From assembly GCF_029193595.2 (NCBI RefSeq), contig NZ_CP135052.1, forward strand, positions 806,001-870,000: 64,000 nt of DNA. The letters run 5' to 3'. Positions 62,330 through 64,000 of the stretch are shown piece after piece. The position numbers were made by a program, and so were the translations under genes. Source of the stretch: Providencia hangzhouensis. GTDB taxonomy: Bacteria > Pseudomonadota > Gammaproteobacteria > Enterobacterales > Enterobacteriaceae. A model generated the notes under the pieces. It searched no databases. It saw nothing but the letters and a program-made list of their open reading frames with translations, and was not told the origin of the DNA. Each line of letters starts with the position of its first letter. Positions within the stretch are counted from its first letter, which is position 1.

Positions 62330-62567
62330 AGTCATCTTAGTTCTGTTATATGTAAATGAGATACAGGTATTTTCCCATTATTTACCCTGAATAGGTAGAT
62401 TAATTGCTATCGAATAAATTGGGGTTACGTATTGTTACATTTAGAAATATAAATGTATTATTCTACCAATATTAGTTATACTTTTTATCATTCCTTGTCA
62501 GAAAATGATTTGTCTATTCCGATTATTTAAAAATGTTTTAGTAAACATTGTATTATAGGTAATAACT

Positions 62568-63026
62568 ATGAAGTTTTTTCGCTACATTGTTAGCTTATTA
62601 GTGCTTTTAACGTTGGTTGGCTGTGAAGGGAATAGCACAAAGCCCAGTGAAAAAACACTTAATGCTAAAAATAGCAATAATAACCAGACGGTAGATTCAG
62701 GGAAAATTGAGGGCCGTGTGGTAATCTTACAGGATACTGTTTTACCCGAAGGTGCGGTTGTTACAATCACTTTGGCAGATACAACAGTTGCGGACTTACC
62801 TGCTCTAATATTATCTCAAAAATATTATAATTCGGTGAACAATCGGCCGACAATTCCTTTTGAACTAACTTACCAAAAAAGTGAAGTTAGGCAAGAAGGC
62901 ACGCTAGTTGTGAATGCAACTATAAGCGCAAACGGAAAACTATTGTATATCAGTGATAGTGTTGTAGAGGTTATCAACAACGGTATTACAAAAAATGTTG
63001 AATTATTGATGGTCTCTGCGAATTAG
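62568..63026 (+). CDS. ybaY: YbaY-type lipoprotein
   Basis: A 152-residue predicted lipoprotein; the signal peptide ends LLTLVGC. The mature part begins with a short polar linker and holds one YbaY/YscW-like beta-domain (GRVVILQDTVLPEGAVVTITLADTT). It is shorter than E. coli YbaY, which carries a long Pro/Thr-rich C-terminal tail that is missing here. It lies between tesB and ffs, as in E. coli. Function unknown. Confidence 0.87.
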   Translation: MKFFRYIVSLLVLLTLVGCEGNSTKPSEKTLNAKNSNNNQTVDSGKIEGRVVILQDTVLPEGAVVTITLADTTVADLPALILSQKYYNSVNNRPTIPFELTYQKSEVRQEGTLVVNATISANGKLLYISDSVVEVINNGITKNVELLMVSAN

Positions 63027-63103
63027 CCAATGTACCGGCTCTTAGTTGAGTCTCTATTTTTATAGGTGTTTGTGTGATAAATCGCCACTTAGCTATGGGT
63101 TTC

Positions 63104-63132
63104 TTGCTATTTCAATGACTATCAAGCATAAT
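63104..63132 (+). promoter_or_regulatory. Promoter of ffs
   Basis: TTGCTA (63104-63109), 17-base spacer and CATAAT (63127-63132) predict a start near 63139, which leaves a 5' leader of about 21 bases to be removed to give mature 4.5S RNA. Confidence 0.65.
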
Positions 63133-63159
63133 GCCCCTGCTTTGAAAGAAGCAATCAAT

Positions 63160-63273
63160 GGGGGCTCTGTTGGTTCTCCCGCAACGCTAACTTGTTAACT
63201 TGGTCAGGTCCGGAAGGAAGCAGCCATAGCAGGGGTCGTGTGTGCCGGGATGTCGCTGGCAGGGCTCCCACCC
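63160..63273 (+). ncRNA. ffs: 4.5S RNA of the signal recognition particle
   Basis: This 114-base RNA scaffolds Ffh. It starts GGGGGCTCTGTTGGTTCTCC and ends GGGCTCCCACCC, with the invariant domain IV core GGTCAGGTCCGGAAGGAAGC and its GGAA tetraloop. The two ends pair into the long rod typical of enterobacterial 4.5S RNA. Length equals E. coli. Confidence 0.97.
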
Positions 63274-63609
63274 AATTCTAAGACCTTTCCTTGTATATCA
63301 ATCTCCCTATTCCAATTTATTATAAATATAATTTTTAATTGTTTTTTCTGTTTATTCTTTTTTATTTTTATAAATGTAAATTAAACTTTAAGGTTTAAAT
63401 GAATTCAAAAGTTAAAAAGAAAAGTTAAGAATACAACATTAATTGTTGAGTATTGTGATAAGAAAAAGTTGGCAGGCTAAAATTTAAAGTAAGAAAATCC
63501 TATTAGCATAATAATTATGCCAATAATAAAATGACAAATACATTGCGTTCAGCCGATAAGTGGATTTACCGGCTATAACCATTCACTATCTGTGCGTGTT
63601 AATAAGATA
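63274..63609. other. Gap between ffs and hha
   Basis: Very AT-rich with no convincing coding frame. A hairpin AGCCG/CGGCT (about 63550-63574) near the hha stop could end the leftward hha transcript, though no T-run follows. CCTATTAGCATAATAATTATGCC near 63500 holds GCATAAT/ATTATGC, a perfect short inverted repeat. Confidence 0.4.
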
Positions 63610-63813
63610 TTATCTAACAAACTTCCAAACAGACGCTGGGATTTTATCATAAAGCTTATTCATTGTGAGTTCAGCTAAGCGGTGATCTGCTGCTGAATAG
63701 AATAGCTCTAGCTCATCATCAGATAATTCATACTTATTTTTTTCAATGACACGCTCAAGTGTTTCAATTGTGGTGCATTTTCTTAAACGCATCAGATAAT
63801 CAGATTTGGTCAT
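63610..63813 (-). CDS. hha: Haemolysin expression-modulating protein Hha
   Basis: Hha (YmoA in Yersinia) is a small all-helical partner of H-NS that helps silence horizontally acquired and AT-rich genes. Start ATG 63813 follows AAAGGG and gives 67 residues, [13 protein letters not shown] and onward, matching the YmoA length; a start at 63834 is unsupported. [20 protein letters not shown] and the C-terminal [15 protein letters not shown] are diagnostic. It is likely in an operon with tomB, immediately upstream. Confidence 0.96.
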   Translation of the reverse strand: MTKSDYLMRLRKCTTIETLERVIEKNKYELSDDELELFYSAADHRLAELTMNKLYDKIPASVWKFVR

Positions 63814-63887
63814 AATACCCTTTCTTTTATGCAAAATTACTTATTAATATACGGTTTTATAGTCTGAACTAAAGGTAAATAATACCT

Positions 63888-64000
63888 TTAAGTTTTGCTG
63901 GTTAGGCACTTTAGGTCATCATCCAGCACAGCGACAAGGCTGTGATTCATTGCTTCCCAGTCTATAATTTCACTAAGTGTGATAACTGGGCTGCCGAATA
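63888..64000 (-). CDS. tomB: C-terminal end of TomB (Hha partner), cut by the window
   Basis: The last 36 codons of a leftward gene end at 63888 (tail LDDDLKCLTSKT). The visible start FGSPVITLSEIIDW can be aligned with FSSYGINMQDLQKW near the end of E. coli TomB (shared Phe, Ser, Ile and Trp), and the position upstream of hha is the E. coli tomB-hha order. TomB modulates Hha toxicity. The tail beyond that differs from E. coli, so the call depends partly on position. AAAGGTA/TACCTTT at the stop could be a weak terminator. Confidence 0.65.
   Translation of the reverse strand, partial: FGSPVITLSEIIDWEAMNHSLVAVLDDDLKCLTSKT

Overview
The window is a chromosomal segment from an AT-rich enteric gammaproteobacterium, most likely Providencia or a close relative in the Morganellaceae. 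Nearly every protein reads as a full-length counterpart of an Escherichia coli K-12 protein. The gene order follows the E. coli queA-to-hha segment, with insertions and losses. I had no database, so the genus is an inference from gene content, base composition and protein divergence.

Region 1 (1-10535) is housekeeping: tRNA queuosine synthesis (queA, tgt), the Sec accessory complex (yajC, secD, secF), then nrdR, ribD, ribH, nusB, thiL and pgpA. The yajD-tsx-yajI genes that E. coli has between secF and nrdR are absent. An ERIC repeat and a terminator sit there instead.

Region 2 (10536-23692) is a complete carnitine cassette between pgpA and dxs, where E. coli has only yajO. It holds two back-to-back ERIC elements, a yaaU-type transporter, fixXCBA (electron transfer to crotonobetainyl-CoA reductase), the divergent caiTABCDE operon and convergent caiF (activator). 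The fixA-caiT intergenic region carries a 14-bp motif three times at exact 59-bp spacing, plus an inverted half-site.

Region 3 (23693-34489) holds isoprenoid and thiamine genes (dxs, ispA, xseB, thiI), then yajL, panE, yajQ and yajR. Between thiI and yajL lies the most interesting accessory feature: three tandem copies of a ~530-bp hok/sok type I toxin-antitoxin cassette. The toxin reading frames are identical. Differences cluster in the antisense recognition hairpin, whose stem is kept by a compensatory change.

Region 4 (34741-43888) holds the cytochrome bo3 operon cyoABCDE, a Tsx/OmpK-type outer-membrane channel gene placed between cyoA and ampG, then ampG, yajG and bolA.

Region 5 (43889-53817) is proteostasis: tig, clpP, clpX, lon (with a strong sigma-32-type promoter), hupB, ppiD and ybaV. 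Lon carries an extra acidic segment of about 21 residues in its N domain.

Region 6 (53818-64000) holds fadM, queC, decR, the ABC exporter pair mdlA-mdlB, glnK-amtB behind a near-perfect sigma-54 promoter, tesB, ybaY, 4.5S RNA (ffs), hha and the 3' end of tomB, which runs off the window.

Several ORF-caller starts were moved inward to the start supported by homologous N-termini and a ribosome-binding site (nusB, pgpA, fixC, caiB, caiF, dxs, thiI, cyoB, cyoA, yajG, hupB, ybaV, fadM, queC, glnK, amtB, tesB, hha). No CRISPR array, prophage, transposase or tRNA gene was seen.
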